DNA of 64,000 nt, taken from NCBI RefSeq assembly GCF_037126465.1, contig NW_026999322.1, positions 1 through 64,000 of the forward strand. The letters are read 5' to 3'. Below, piece after piece: positions 11,801-25,030 of the stretch (position 1 is its first letter; every line of letters starts with the position of its first letter). The notes below the pieces were generated by a model. That model did no database searches, was not told the DNA's origin, and saw only the letters and a list, made by a program, of their open reading frames with translations. The DNA is from Ornithodoros turicata. Its lineage: Eukaryota > Arthropoda > Arachnida > Ixodida > Argasidae. The translations under genes and the position numbers were made by a program.

Positions 11801-12184
11801 TTCTGCAAACATGTTGTTGAGTTACTTTTGGAGTAAATATAAACTCAACAGAATATGAATGTGAATTAATTTTTTTCCTTTTGAGCTTTAACAGAGCTGA
11901 TCGTGAAAACTGTTCAGGAATTTCTGTTTCAATTCCGAGGAATTGCCTCGACATAGCCTATAAATTTTGTTTCGAAAAGCCCAAGGACTCCTATTGCCGG
12001 AGGAATATTTTCTCTCACTCGTTATTTGCAGCCGTAATTCAGACTCATAGCATAGCAAAACCTCGAGGTTGAGGGAACACGAAGAAGAACGACACGACAC
12101 GAAGGCTCGTCGCGTTTAAGTAACTCTAGTTAACTTTAGTTTAAGTTTAGTAACTCCAAAGTAACTTTAACAGCCCCTGCAGCT

Positions 12185-12620
12185 ATACAGCCAGAAAACT
12201 AAAAGGTCAATTGCAAGAGACCAGTAAGTGAAATGTTACTTACAACAGACGAGAAGCTGAAAGGTTCATTACAAGAGACCAAAAACGGAAGGTTCATTAC
12301 AACAGGTAGGAAGCTGAAAGGTTACTTACACGAGACGAGAAACTGAAATGTTGATTACAACAGACGAGAAACTAAAAGGTTAATTAAACAGGTTGGAAAC
12401 TGAAAGGTTAATTACAACAGATAGGAAACTGAAAAATGTTGATTACAACATACAGGAGCCTGAAAGGTTAATAACAACATACGGGAACCTAAAAGGATAA
12501 TTAAAACAGATAGGAAACTGAAAAATATTAATTACAACATACAGGAGCCTGAAAGGTTAATAACAACATGCGGGAACCTGAAAGGTTAATTACAGCAGGC
12601 GTGAAATTGAAAGGTTAAAC
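12185..12620. repeat. Degenerate minisatellite, ~33-bp unit
   Basis: About 13 imperfect units of the form GAAACTGAAAGGTTAATTAC plus AACAGAYAG run through this stretch. Two further units of the same family stand alone at about 21985-22025, so the motif is dispersed in the genome. Confidence 0.85.
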
Positions 12621-14269
12621 TCTCGAGCGCCGAGCGAAGCCATATGGCGTTACTATACCTACCCTCTGAAAGACCAGCGGTTTCAGTTTCGAAATCTCGT
12701 TTCAGGGCCAATCAATGTGTTGTCAACATCACTTTGCACATGCCTATCGAGGGGGTGACACAAAACCCGACATTGTTGTAACTACCCTCAACCGGGTTCT
12801 TTTGGCAAATCTGCCATCTTGTCCTTGTCTTACGTCATAGAAACCGTCGTTTTGAGGCATGTGACTTTGTTTACATGTCGTTATGCCGCTTACACATTGA
12901 CACATTTCCGTCATCATAACGCCATGAGATGAGCGTAGTTTGCCAGCGTAAACTACGTGGTGGTTCTTCCGCAACATGGCAGCTCATTTCTCCTCAGTTT
13001 AAGTACGTGGCATCGGCTCAGTGAGTTTTAACGCGCGGTCGTCATCGCATCTTTAGAAGTCGTCAACAGTACGAGGCCTTATGTGCAAAACTGCGCGTTT
13101 TACTGCGAGATTATCGGACAAAAATAGTTACCGTGATCAAAGACATCCAAAACGTTACGCAGAAACATGAACCGCATTGTTTACAAGCGGTTTGGCTGCC
13201 AATCACGGGCTCCGCCATCTTTAAGGTCATCTGTGTCTTCATGTTTGCTGTAACATGCGACCAGGACCTGTCCAGATGCATTGCGTTCGCCCAGCACGCT
13301 TTCGTCTACGGTGCAATACATTGGACGCCACCCCTGTGGGTATGATGTTAGTGTCGTCTTTTCTCCCTGTTGGAAGCTGTCTCATTCAAAGTATAATGAA
13401 AATCCCATCGATCCTATTGGATATCATGTACACAAATCTCATTCAGTGACCATGAAAATACTTAGATACCAATAGATGATTTGGGACAAGTAATACATTG
13501 AAAAGGGTGCAATACTCATTGAGTCTTAATGAGAAATAAAAGTAAATGTTAATGAGATGTAACGAGAACTGGCGGCTTAAAACCCATTGAATGTCACCTT
13601 CATATCTCATTGAACCAATCAGCCACAGCAGCATATTTCTCATTGGAGTGGTTGTCCGTTTCCGTTTGCCAGTATGTTTTTTCTGGTATAGTCACATTAG
13701 ATGTGCAGAGCTTCTCAATCAGTGTAAATGAATTCCCGCAAAAATGAATTAGATTCAAAGTGACTTGGAAATTATTGGATCAATGCACTGAACACTGTAT
13801 AATGTCACAACACATGTTCCAGGTTGGGTGTAATATTCTGAATTGCACGATGCCTTCACATATGCGCAATGCTTGGCTAGTAATAGTGTCGTATATCATA
13901 GAGTGATAAATGGAAAATCTAAAAGATGTCATTACCAGTAGCCGAAGGCGCAACCTCCTTCACTCCTGTTCTTTTTTCGGAGAGCATCTCATGAAGCGCC
14001 ACATTACACTGTAAAACGAACACTTGAGAAGACGTTGCCAGGAGTCACAGTACAGGAGTAAGAGGCAAACAAATTTGAAGGTGCTTTGGACGGAGGAATT
14101 ATACCAGCCCGGTCAGGTCTTGTCGTTACCTGACAACTTCCCTTATTCATTTAATACTGATGAGTCACGAGTATTTAAATCAGCAAACATGTCAGGTCGG
14201 TTCATTCACGTGATGATAAATGAGTTGCCGCAAACGATTGTATTATTCCTATCCTAGACTTTTAGACTA
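12621..14269. other. No gene recognised
   Basis: Mixed sequence without a supportable coding region or a clear repeat end. Confidence 0.35.
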
Positions 14270-14277
14270 TTTAGGTT

Positions 14278-15146
14278 CAGAGGTGGGAAAATTACTTTTA
14301 TTCTGTAATGCATTACCATTACTCATTACTTGTATAAAAATCTAATGCATTACATTACTCATTCCTTTTTGGATGTTAGTAATGCATTAGTAATGCCATT
14401 ACTTTAACGAAGTAATGGCATTACTTTGGCATTATATTTGCATTTCAGGGCATAAGCCTCCAAGATGCTGTGCATAAGTTTTTCCTTGCGTTTTTTGCTA
14501 TAGGCAATAGCCACCCGAGTATCCCCAAATCGGTTTCACTAAATCCCCGCAGAAGCGAGTCTGATAGGCAAAAACTATATATAAGATTTATTGCAGATGA
14601 TGCCTTTTCTAGCATTATGGAGCCGGCGGATGAAGCCCAGCCTACAGTTCTGTCCTGGCAGAAAAACTACCTCTGACAGATCAAGAGAAACTAACACGGT
14701 ACCGTACCAAAACAGCGAATCACCACAGCAATTGTTACGTGTTACCCTCATAGAGGCTATGTTTCTGTTTCATTGGTTATCCTTTATTCCAAATGCGCAC
14801 AGGAGAAAATCGGTGATATCATCATGTAGACACTTGTGACACACAGCGCCGACTGTTGAACTCTTGCAGAATTTCCCAGGCTGCGCCTTTCTCTTTCCTT
14901 GTTGCCCTGTGCTCATTGTTAAAGGCGGGTTGAAAAGAACCTGGATGTTCCAAATCTTCACGTGGCCCAATGAACATTGGACAAAAGTAATGAGTAATGC
15001 CACCCTGCATTACTCAGTGGAAATGTAATGCATTACCATTACTCATTACTTGCTGGCAAAATGTAATTCATTACCATTACTCATTACTCAAAAGTAATGC
15101 ATTACCGGTAATGCGTTACTTTGTAATGAATTACTCCCCACCTCTG
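14278..15146. mobile_element. Non-autonomous hAT element (MITE), 869 bp
   Basis: The ends are inverted copies (CAGAGGTGGG... and ...CCCCACCTCTG). They are flanked by a perfect 8-bp target duplication TTTAGGTT at 14270-14277 and 15147-15154, the hallmark of hAT transposition. Both subterminal regions are packed with TAATGCATTAC and CATTACTCATTAC motifs, typical of hAT subterminal repeats. No transposase sequence is present. Confidence 0.9.
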
Positions 15147-15154
15147 TTTAGGTT

Positions 15155-16405
15155 TGCCTATGTTGAGCAGGACACGTCTTATGAACGATCTGTTGTTCTT
15201 GAATAGGCTGGTCAATGGCCGTACTAACTGCTCTCACCTATTATCTACGCTACATTTTTATTGTACTATTCGTGCTAGAAGAAAACCAGTATTATTCTAC
15301 CCACCAGTTAATGAGGAAATGATCCCTACGTTTCGTACGCAGTTTCTCTTGAATGGCTTTAACCACCTCGACAGTGATATTTCCATGAATCTTCATCAAT
15401 TCAAATGTTCTTCTCATCCATCGTCTACTTTGTAACTGACTGTGTCTGATTATTTCCCGATTTTTATTTTGTTTAATCCTGAATTGATATATAGCTGCTA
15501 TTTCAGCTTGTTGTTCGTTCTTCTTTTCCTGTGAATTCAATATATTATATTTTTATAGTGCACTGCCCAGGAGGCTGTTGTCATCCGTTGGTAGGCACGA
15601 TATAAATAAATCCAAACAAACTGTGACGCAGAAGCACGTGCTTTTAAGTGTGGTAAAGGAGAGCAGGGCATGAACACCTTCCTTAGACTCTGTAGGTGAT
15701 GCAAAGGATATTTTCAGTGGTGTGACAGAGAAGACCGAGTCAGGAAGCATTGCTGAAAAACAGATTTATGGGATTATGCTGCTGTGTGGACTCCATAGCT
15801 CTATCCCCAATGTAAAACCATCTTGGCTTTCACGGGTACTACGGATTTGGTTCGTGCTACCATAAAGGGGCATGCCCAAGGTTCGCGGACATAAAACTTA
15901 AAGAGTACTTCGCCTGCATTACACCCATAGACGTTAATTATAATTTCATTTTGTCGGTATACGGCGACATGTTTTCACTGGTCATGCATGAAAATACTTC
16001 GAAGCAAACCGTCAACCGTGATATATATATCGAGTTATATAAAATGTTGCGCCATACATAGGGCGCAATTTGCGAAGAAAGATGCGCTGTTTCTTACTCT
16101 GTGTGGCTGGAAAATTGCTACGTTGGCTCAGTTATACAGCCTTATGCCATCAAATTGACCAAGGGCATATATTGACGTAGACTCTTGCATTCAGGAGACC
16201 ATTCGCGAAGTTCAGTGACAATTTGCAGTCCTGGGGAGTAAATGTAGGGTTAGGGGACTAATATGGGGAGTAATTGCTGTCTAGGGGAGTAGAAGCTGCA
16301 ATTACTCCCCGCTCTACTCTTTTTTTTTCCTTAGAGTAGCAGAGGCGGAGAGTTTTCATTTTCCCGGAGGGGGCAAGGGCGCACCGCGAAGTAAGTACTC
16401 TGGCC
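15155..16405. other. No gene recognised
   Basis: Scattered short frames only. An AT dinucleotide run lies near 16020. Confidence 0.35.
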
Positions 16406-16800
16406 GGGGGGGGGGGATATGTTTATTAAGAAAAAAAAAGAAGGGAAAGGAAAAGAAAAAAGAAGAACACAAAACTAAAGCTGAAGAATCACACACTCTG
16501 GCGGGATCCTATGATGTATGCAGAACTGGTATAGAAATAAGAGGAAGGAAGAACAGAAAAAACAACACAAAAGAAAAAACAGAGAGAACGTAAACAGTGA
16601 ACATGTGCACAACTGAAGGCATTACGCCTTTGAGAACTGAGTGCAAAAAGAAGAAAATGTATTGAATCCTCGGTGTTTGACCCGAAATGCGCGCAATATA
16701 ATGAATATGGTCAATAAAATGGAGCAGCGGGAGTTGAACCCGCTCCCAACGAATATGCGTTCCGAAGATCCTACCGTTACACCTCACTGGCAGCTGCTAG
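16406..16800 (-). mobile_element. tRNA-derived SINE with long pyrimidine-rich tail
   Basis: On the minus strand a tRNA-like head (about 16800-16720) carries GTGTAACGGTAGGATC as the A-box region. A T-arm GCGGG/CCCGC follows, with B box GGTTCAACTCC at 16740-16730. A ~300-nt body rich in pyrimidines comes next and ends in AATAAACATAT and a C run at 16405-16416. The acceptor stem does not pair, so I do not call a tRNA gene. Confidence 0.6.
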
Positions 16801-17421
16801 TACCTTTTCGACTACTTCGTTTCATTGATCTGATTGCTTTGGGCGAAATTCAGGCTGTGTGTGTGTTTTGTCATCCTCTGTGTTTCTTCGCCTCACCTTC
16901 TACTGTGAAAAAGAGTATGGTGGGCGGATATATATTTTACAAATTGCAAGATGCATTTTTGGGTTGGTGCCTCTTCGCTCTTTTGACCCGGGCGCGCCGA
17001 GCCCCAAAGGTTGGTGTCAGTCTCTTAGCGGGACTTCCTGGGGGAGGCGGCGCCTCCCCTAGTTCATGTTCCGGGGGGGCAAGGGCCCCCGCGCCCCCCC
17101 GCAGTCGGCGCCTATGAGAGTATGTATACAAGAAATTATGCCGAAAAAGAATAATCCGTATATCTATATAAATGTTTTTGTTCCCCCAACGTTTGAAATC
17201 TTACACATTGCACTCAATGGGACAGCAGTAGAGTTCGCGCTCCATCCTGATTTCACAGTCTTCTACATCAAAATGTATCTCCTTTAGGTAATTATCCACT
17301 GCAGTCTCACAATTAAGGGGATCATGTTTGGAACCTAAACTGAATTTGGTGGTTATGTAGCGAGCCAATTTTGTTCCCGAGGGCATGAAAGGTGCGACTA
17401 AAATGTGAGACATCACACTTA

Positions 17422-17735
17422 AGGCCCGTTCCGACATACAGCGCTGCACCACAGCACTGGAAAACAGCGCTCTATCTCCACTGTGGGGTTCGCATTTGCA
17501 GCGCTTGTCCCAGCCCTGTACTTGGTCATCTCACGTGATCGTACCGTCACGTGAACGCGGCGCCGCGTTCTCATTGGTTCAGGGAGCTTATCGCTGGGAG
17601 ACAGCGATGGGAAAGTTCCCCGAAGCTCAACTTCGCCAAGCGCTGTTTTCCATCGAGTCGCAACCGGGAGAGGAGGGATAAACAGCGCTGTTTTCCAGTG
17701 CTCTGGAGCAAAGCGCTCTATGTCGGAACGGGCCT
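17422..17735. mobile_element. Harbinger/PIF-like MITE, 314 bp
   Basis: Terminal inverted repeats begin AGGCCCGTTCCGACATA and continue with AGCGCT motifs for about 50 bp. A TTA trinucleotide borders both ends (17419-17421 and 17736-17738), as expected for PIF/Harbinger. There is no coding capacity. Confidence 0.8.
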
Positions 17736-17738
17736 TTA

Positions 17739-18240
17739 GCCCTCTTTAAGTATGATGTCTCACATTTCCGCATGCTGGAAAGCCGCCTGTACGTTTGAGA
17801 GAATTCAGCGACGGATATTGTAACGCACGTACGCACTTAAGTGTGCTTTTTCTTTTCAACACGAAATGGCTTTCGACGACGAATACCTCCTGTTGTTATT
17901 TCGCCTTCGCGCGAAATCCTCTAATTAAAGAGGTAATGAATTTTATGAGTGATCATGACTTTATTCCTTCTCTTTCTTCTGTTTTCTTCGAACCAATGTA
18001 CGCCTGGCCTGATAATACTCTATAACGCCTGAAATATAACTCTACTGGAAAAACGGCATTTATTTTCCTCTACTAGTTTTTTAAATAAAAATTCTGTAAC
18101 GGACAAAAAATGAACGACCTGTATGTCGGCAAGAAACAAACAATCATCATCATTAACAGAAGAATAATGACTCCACCACGCTCTTTATCGAGACCGCGAA
18201 GGGACATGAGAGAACTGATGTTCTGGGACTGGAACAACAC
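17739..18240. other. No gene recognised
   Basis: No family resemblance in any frame. Confidence 0.35.
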
Positions 18241-18249
18241 AGAAGGGAC

Positions 18250-18325
18250 CGGTAGTCCAGAAGATGCGGGTTCGAGTCCTACAGCTGGCTAACCTTTTCA
18301 GTGACTTTCATCTTTCACCAAGGGA
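18250..18325 (+). mobile_element. 5'-truncated copy of the threonine-like SINE
   Basis: Shares the anticodon arm onward with the SINE at 11680, including the B box (18269-18279) and the downstream tail. It starts abruptly at the anticodon stem. Confidence 0.75.
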
Positions 18326-20108
18326 CGTCAGTGAATAATATGATGAAGGCATTACAATAGAAAGCTTCGTTACTTTTCTACATTTTTCCATGTATGTAGG
18401 GAATCCTTGCTGAAAACGTACATCGAATCACGTCGAAGCAACTGATTCAGGATAAACTGTCGGGCGAGGAAGCAGAAAGAAATATGCTAGAAAATTTACC
18501 AAGTGACGATGAGCAATAAATTGGGGTGAGGCTGCAACAACAACTACACGAATAACGATGGGATGAGGTGATTCACCGCAACAGTCAGTGCTGCAAACGA
18601 AGACACTGTCTATGTAAACTCGTTTAACAGCTAGAAAGGAAGTTGTATGAAGAAGGTAAGCGAAACAATGAAAACGTCCCTCTGCATCATATTTTTCTGA
18701 TCCACACTAACACCTCGTAAAATGATCTCATAAATGCATGTACGAAATCACAAAAGTCACTTATCAGTAGGACTTCCTCATTTAAGTGATGGATGATGGC
18801 AGCTCATGAAGGCAGTTGAGATAACTATAGATCGGTGATTTCCCCAGAAATTCACTTCTGGGGGTTGCCGAGCTTCCAAGGGGAGGGGGGGGGGGTACGC
18901 TTGGTGAAGGGTACACTTAAGGAATTTTTCTTAGACACGGAAAGAATCGTGGCACAATGGCGACATCTCTGCGCAGCTTTCCCGTTTTATTTGTACATGT
19001 TATTACGTACAGAACACAGTACATTAGAATACAGATTCATTATGAACGGCATTTGAACATTAAGATGCATAATCACACGACCGAAAAAGAGAAAAGACTA
19101 GCACCTTGTCTCACGAAGCTCAATGAATACCTAGCGCATAGATTGGACAAATGCATGGTACGATCATCTGCATGACTATGGTCCTACAGCCCAAGCTTGA
19201 CAGTACAGGATGTAATTCGCTGCTCCGGACTCTCTACCAGAACGTGTTAGGGGCCGAGCTGGGTAGGGTCACCTGAGAAATTTCAGGGGGGGGGGTGTAG
19301 GGAAATCCCTGCTATAGATAAATATCGAGTCACTACTACACCTCTTGGTTCAGATTTGGGACTCAATGGAGGATCAACCGTCCTACACAGGCCGCTTACC
19401 TGTGTCGTAATAGAGCTGGTGCACGGGTTCAAGAACAAAATTCGTAACAGAGCACATCACTACACAAATGCAAAGACGTTCACATTTTTGTACGCTCGGA
19501 GGAGCTGAGAGGCAAGAAGAACCCTCTAATTTACGAATCTGCGTCTTCAATCATAGACGCCAACCAGCTCCAACAGACGTTTCCAGGTTCAAAGCAATGT
19601 TCAAAGCATGATGATGATGATGATGATGATCTTGTTGGCTGTGCCCTTTGTAACGGGTGGTCACGGCAGTGAGCTCTGCGTGTCCTAGCCAGTTTAAAGT
19701 CCCTCATATGTGCTCCTTGTTCGTTTCCCTTGTAGATTCTGAATTGATGCCGATGGCACTCGGTCGCATATGACGATGAGAGCATTATGACGATAGTTTC
19801 GGATTGAGTGTACTCTATCTCCCTCTCACATTGGGGGTGAAGGAAAGGCGTGTCTCCCAAGATGCGCAATGAACAAAATAAAGATAAGAAAAGACGATCT
19901 ATCGAACAAATTTCCGTTCAGAATAAGGCAGCTGTATCAGGAGGGGACCGAAGAGGTCAGATGTTCCAATTCGGACAACCACGTAGATTTTTTATTTAAA
20001 AAGTTAATTATTAAATGTTAATTGGTACATTGTTTTAGGAGTTTGCTGGTGCGCTCGTAAGGAGTCTCCCCCAGCATATGCTATATTACAATTGATTGGA
20101 GTGATATA
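18326..20108. other. No gene recognised; microsatellite
   Basis: A (GAT)n run lies at about 19608-19630 and poly-G runs near 18885 and 19287. The sequence around 19800-19960 is related to the inner part of the fold-back element at 26.1-26.6 kb (shared CACATTGG.GGTGAAG and ATTGAACAAAATAAAG), so it is a fragment of the same repeat family. Confidence 0.4.
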
Positions 20109-20110
20109 TA

Positions 20111-21455
20111 CAGGGTGGTCCACCAACCATGATAGAAATTCATAGTAAAAATCGTAGGCCCGGGAGAGACATGCGGTCAAGGGATTTTTTCTCCCAATAA
20201 CATTTGCCACATATTGGTAATAGTTTAATCTCATTTCAATTGACGGACAGTTAATTTCTTGAAGTGAACTCCGAAATTTTCCAAGGCAACCTAACGTTTT
20301 CTTTGTTTCTTCCGTACCCTTTTCCCCTCGTGCCAGACTTGTACGTATTTGGAGTATTGTATTTAAAATACTGTATTTTAAATACAATTTGTGGTATTTT
20401 GGTACTCTACTCAATACTTTTTGTTTTGTGTATTTGTACTCTATTTAAAATACATTTTATGGTATTTTCTACTCAATACTCTAATTACATATTTTGGATC
20501 TCTCTCTCAAACTTTCTGTGTCTTGTCTTTCCATTATCTTGCTTGTTCAGTGGAAATTCCCTGAGTCCCTCGGACTTGACCCGGACATTGGCCCTTCTTG
20601 GAAGTCTCCCTTTAGAGATCTTGCCCCGTGTGTACTAATCCTTGGCGAGTGAGGGTTCTAATATGTGTGCCCTGACGTGGTGACGCCGAATTTTGACCTC
20701 GCCGAGCAGGCACCTGCTAGATGTTTGCTTTGTTCTGGGTCACATATACTTAGTGGAGTTATGTGGTACCTCTTTGTCATCTTTTTGGGACTTATGTTTA
20801 GATGACTCCTATCACACGCGGCGGCTTGCGTAGTGCGCGGGGTTTAGGTGATTCATGTCACATAGCGGCGACTAGCCGCATTGACCCGTGACCGGTGGCT
20901 TTTTGCGTTCAAGGATAAATAGTATCTTAATTGTATTTCAAATACTTTTTGAAGTATTTTGTACTCTATCTTAATTACTTTAATTTTCATGTATTTATAC
21001 TCTATCTTAATTACATTCTAACGTTAGTATTTATTATCTTATCTTAAATACATTTTTGAGTATCTTGTACATGTCTGCCCTCGTGTGGCGTGTCAATGTA
21101 AACCCATTTCTTCGCACGTACCTTTGCGCTCAAACTACGAGCTGTCAAAAAAGAGGCGGAGCCAAGGGGTCGTTTCGACGGATTTTCGTCGCATTTATTT
21201 CGGCTATTGCCATTGGATTGCCAGTGGGATTATGCGCTATACTGAGTAAAATGACCACGGGGAACCCATTTCCGCAAAGAAAGCGTTAAGTTGCCTTGGG
21301 GAATTTCGGAGTTCAATTCAAGAAATTAACTTTCTGTCAATTGAAATGAAATAAAAAGTTACCAATATGTGGCAAAAGTTATTGGCAGAAAAAAATCCCT
21401 TGACCGCATGTCTCTCCGCGGCATGAATTTCCATCATGGTTGTTGAACCACCCTG
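20111..21455. mobile_element. Mariner-like fold-back MITE, 1345 bp including a nested insertion
   Basis: Inverted ends of about 185 bp start CAGGGTGGTCCACCAACCAT and finish with the complement. They are flanked by TA on both sides, as for Tc1/mariner elements. The inner part of each arm (AATTTCTTGAA with ACTCCGAAATT) also pairs. The right interior is interrupted by a separate hAT element (next entry). Confidence 0.85.
20333..21077. mobile_element. hAT MITE nested in the mariner-like MITE
   Basis: The ends are CAGACTTGTAC and GTACATGTCTG with TATTTAAAATAC-type subterminal repeats. The 8-mer CCCTCGTG precedes the left end (20325-20332) and follows the right end (21078-21085), with one extra C at the left boundary. 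This is the 8-bp duplication expected of hAT and dates the insertion after the mariner-like host element. Confidence 0.8.
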
Positions 21456-21457
21456 TA

Positions 21458-23122
21458 TGTATTTAAAAAAAAAAGACTGTTCACATTTAGCTGGGACACC
21501 TTGTATACGATAGGCTGGACCACCTAGTCACATATTGACGCCAGAAAAGGAAAGGAAGAAAACTGCCGCAGTCAAGGTGGTACGAAACGTCCGAAGTGCA
21601 ACGTGTGACACTGCGTTCGCTGCTTTGCACCGTTTCACGATCAATCACGACCGTCAGCAACAATGTCCACTGTGTAAATAAAGCCTGACTGCTTTCCTGC
21701 TTTTAGCAGACCCAAAGATTCAATAAAAAAAACATAGAAACCTTCGGATTTCAATTTATAGAAAACACGCTAATTAATCACGAAATATAGGGATACTGGA
21801 ACACCGTGTATCTCTTCACCAGCTGCAGCAAGAGCGAAATACTTTTGCATGTTACTCAACTTCTGTCATGTGAAAACCGTAAGACGTAATTTAAAATACA
21901 TTTAGCAACACACAAACGCGCGCGAAAAAAAAAAGAAAAGAAGTATACTTCAGACTTTCGGGGGCTAATTACGGCAGAGAGTAAACTGAAAGGTCAGTTA
22001 CAACATACAGGCAAGTGAAAGGTCGAATAGCTATAACCGGACAGGCATAAAAAACAGCCAGCATTCTGCATGTGAACCGCATTCGGTTGAACACAGGTAA
22101 GCCGCAACTCACGTACATAACCGTATGCTGTGTATGCTCTATGTCCCTATCTATACTCTATACTACTATCCCTATATGTTTTCATAAACTCCCCTTTGTG
22201 TTTTCCTGTAAGCTCTTCGTCGTCTTCTGATTTTTCCCGCTTAATCTATATACTACATATATACTGCAGTGTTTCCTACCGTCACCTTATAATTAAAAGT
22301 ACATAAGCATAGCCCTCTTTGTATTTCTCTTTTTATGAAAATGTGGGCTGGTTCGGCTAGACATCAACCCCTGTCACATACTTAAATGTTTTTGCACGTA
22401 TTCAGGTTTCAACGATGAACGGCGTACTGCCCACCTTTGTCAATCTCTTGTCAAATGTCGTCCCTAATTGTTGGTCTGCCTCGGCCAAATCTCGTTGTTT
22501 ATATATTTTTTAATTTGCTTATGTAGTACAAACTGTAACTTAAATACCGATTGGCATAGTGCATAGAGTGCTATCCCCCGCATGATGATTCTTTCTGAAG
22601 GTGTTCTCTAGTTGCAAGAATGTGAAAAAAAAACAAAACAAAACACTTGCTGTATGTTTGCTTTAACACTGCTGTGCTGCTTGTTCCTCTGTGCGCTTAG
22701 GTTTTCACGGAGTCCTCTCCAGGTTTCAAAAGGACTGAGGTAAAAGGTCTTTCTTAGACATGGTCAGAAATATAATCGTTTGAGGCCTTTTCGATACGGA
22801 AACGCGGAAGAAAGTGAATTAGTGAACCTTCAGTTTCTCTAAGCATTGAAGAGATATCATCAGGACAGTGTAAAAGCGTGGAAGAGATTTCTATATACCG
22901 CCGGGGGAGGGGGGGGGGGTGTATTTCCCATGTTCCATATATGTCATCGTGTTATGTTGTTTAACCTGATTTTAAAAGACTTGCCCGGTGGGATGAATTT
23001 TTCATTAAACAGTTGTTAGCGGAGTTGTGTGGTTGTGTCCTACATTGCGGGGAACCGACATCGTCCTACATCGATGCCTACCAAGCCTACATCGTCCTCC
23101 TGCACCTGTGTTTTGTTCCTAG
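21458..23122. other. No gene recognised; remnants of repeats
   Basis: AGCTGGGACACCTTGTATA near 21490 is a stray right end of the family at 25934. Two minisatellite units are at 21985-22025, and a G run is near 22910. Confidence 0.4.
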
Positions 23123-23124
23123 TA

Positions 23125-23989
23125 CAGGTCCCGACAAAGGTTTACGGAACACGCGAGCGATGTATTTTCTCCTCGGTACGACACCCTAGGGGCAAGCGGA
23201 AGCTGGCGAAATCAGGCCAGTTCACTGCCTCAGAGGGGTGGACGACTGTGCTCTTAGCGACATACAGCATGTAGTTTCGGTATGACTACTGTTGTACGTG
23301 CTCGCAAAGTGAGTTGGATTTGACTGTTGTGCTCGCCAACAACACGTGATTCACCGATTGTTGAGACAGGGAGCTCGCCGCTATCATCGTGATAACAAGG
23401 ATGAATCATAGTGGCAACACTTTACGGTGTATTGCTTTTATTATGCCATGATATGTAGACAAGCATGATATGTAGACAGCCATCCCAAGCAGCACAATGC
23501 ACTGAAAGTCGAGTGCAATAGGGGTGGGCGGTATATGTCTTATCAGAGTTCCGTAGTTTCAAGAGTCTGTTCAAGGTCTTCCACCTACCCGTCCACCCCT
23601 ATTGCACTCGACTTTCAGTACATTGTGCTGCTTGGGATGATATGTAGACAAGAGAAAGAAAGGTATCTGGTAAACAGTTGCTTTATTATGGACGACGCGT
23701 GACGAGCTGATAAACAATTGACGCTGACATTGATAACTGATAGTTTGATAAACAACTGACGTGAGTCACGAGTTGTTGACGAGCACAACAGTTAAGTCCA
23801 ACTCACTTCGCGGGCACATTCAACAGTAATCATACCGAAACTACCGCTGTGTGTCGCTAAGAGCGCAGTCCTCCACCCCTCTGAGGCAGTGAACTGGCCT
23901 AATTTCGCCAGCTTCCGCTTGCCGCTAGGGTGTCGTACCGAGGAGAAAATACACCGCTCGCGTGTTCCGTAAACTCTTGTCGGGACCTG
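23125..23989. mobile_element. Mariner-like fold-back element, 865 bp, with an internal MITE
   Basis: Arms of about 240 bp start CAGGTCCCGACAAAGGTTTA and are bordered by TA at 23123-23124 and 23990-23991. Between the arms a smaller inverted repeat (about 23482-23535 and 23590-23635, ends TCCCAAGCAGCACAATG) forms an independent short MITE. The motif TTTACGGAACACG of the arms recurs at about 63874, so the family is dispersed. Confidence 0.8.
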
Positions 23990-24477
23990 TACCAGACCAA
24001 AAGTGGCCTAAATTATGTAGAACAGTAGGCCAAAAAGAATATACATTTCTACGACGCAAGTCATCTGTTGATAAACAATAAATTTGTAAATCAGTGGTTA
24101 GGACTCAACATGCAGGAAAGCTGGTAAAACGTGAAGAAAAGTAACTTGGAGACACAGTAGGAGGACCAGAGACAGAATCGATAATTTCTCGTGCTTGTCT
24201 CCGTGTTTCCCCCCTTCTTGTAGTTACTGTACATCAAAGTTAATCAGATTAACGCGTCAGGTCTTTCACGACCATTTCCAACAGCTTCATGTAGTTTTTT
24301 TTATTACTTAGATAGTGTGATAAGCGTCTGATTCGATTAATTATTTTCGCTTCGCACGAACTGAGGCGCGAATTCATCATAATGTGACATGGTAAAAAGG
24401 CTGTTCTAAATAGTGTATTCAGCACAAATATTGTAATTCCCAGATTTTCTGATTCTCCACCAGCAAGAACGCTCAAG

Positions 24478-24567
24478 ATGCTTCAAGTGGTAGCTTTCAT
24501 CGCTGGCTGCTGCATTGTCGCAACAGCCCAATGTACTTGTCAGGATGGTACTGTCGACGCCCGGAGA
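24478..24567 (+). CDS. Possible first exon of a small secreted protein gene
   Basis: ATG at 24478 opens 30 codons that begin with a hydrophobic stretch ending AGCCIVATA, then QCTCQDG. This reads as a signal peptide followed by a cysteine-rich start of a mature peptide. The frame runs into a consensus donor, GTAAGT, at 24568. I do not recognise the family. Confidence rests on the signal peptide and donor lying together. A possible terminal exon is at 25513-25717, but the reading phases do not join directly, so at least one unseen exon would be needed if both belong to one gene. Confidence 0.4.
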
Positions 24568-24889
24568 GTAAGTCTGCAACCTATGTAGCCTGTCGCGAAC
24601 CTCAGTGGCTGTTCAGCAAAAAGAAATGTTTAGAATTACTTCAGTAATTTTCAGATTACGAAAGTCATGCCTAGTTTTGTCTTTGCGATTTCCTTTTTGT
24701 CTTGCCATAAATAGACAAGCGTGTAGAAAATACCTCAACCCAGTAAAAGAGACCCTCCCTGTCCCACTAACAACAGTTGAAAAGAACGTTCGACAATATA
24801 GGCACGCTGAGACGAGCACAGTGCCGTCCAATCTCACTTCGCAGTAATGAAGAGCTGTGAAGGGGAGCCTTTCCCGACTCCATCAGTTC

Positions 24890-25030
24890 CCCTCTCAATG
24901 CCGATAACATCTCATTACGGCCGATAATCCTTTAATGCTCAATTGTCTCATTACGGACAAAATCCCATTACGGCCGAATGTGTCTCATTACGCCAAAGAC
25001 ATCCTCATTTCCGCCGAAGATGTATCATCA
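24890..25030. repeat. Minisatellite of CTCATTACGGCCGA units
   Basis: About six degenerate ~20-25-bp units carrying ATTACGGCCGA lie in what would be the intron of the candidate secreted-protein gene. Confidence 0.7.

Noticed and set aside
16720..16800. tRNA gene on the minus strand
   Set aside because: The B box and T arm are good, but the acceptor and anticodon stems fail; a SINE head fits better.
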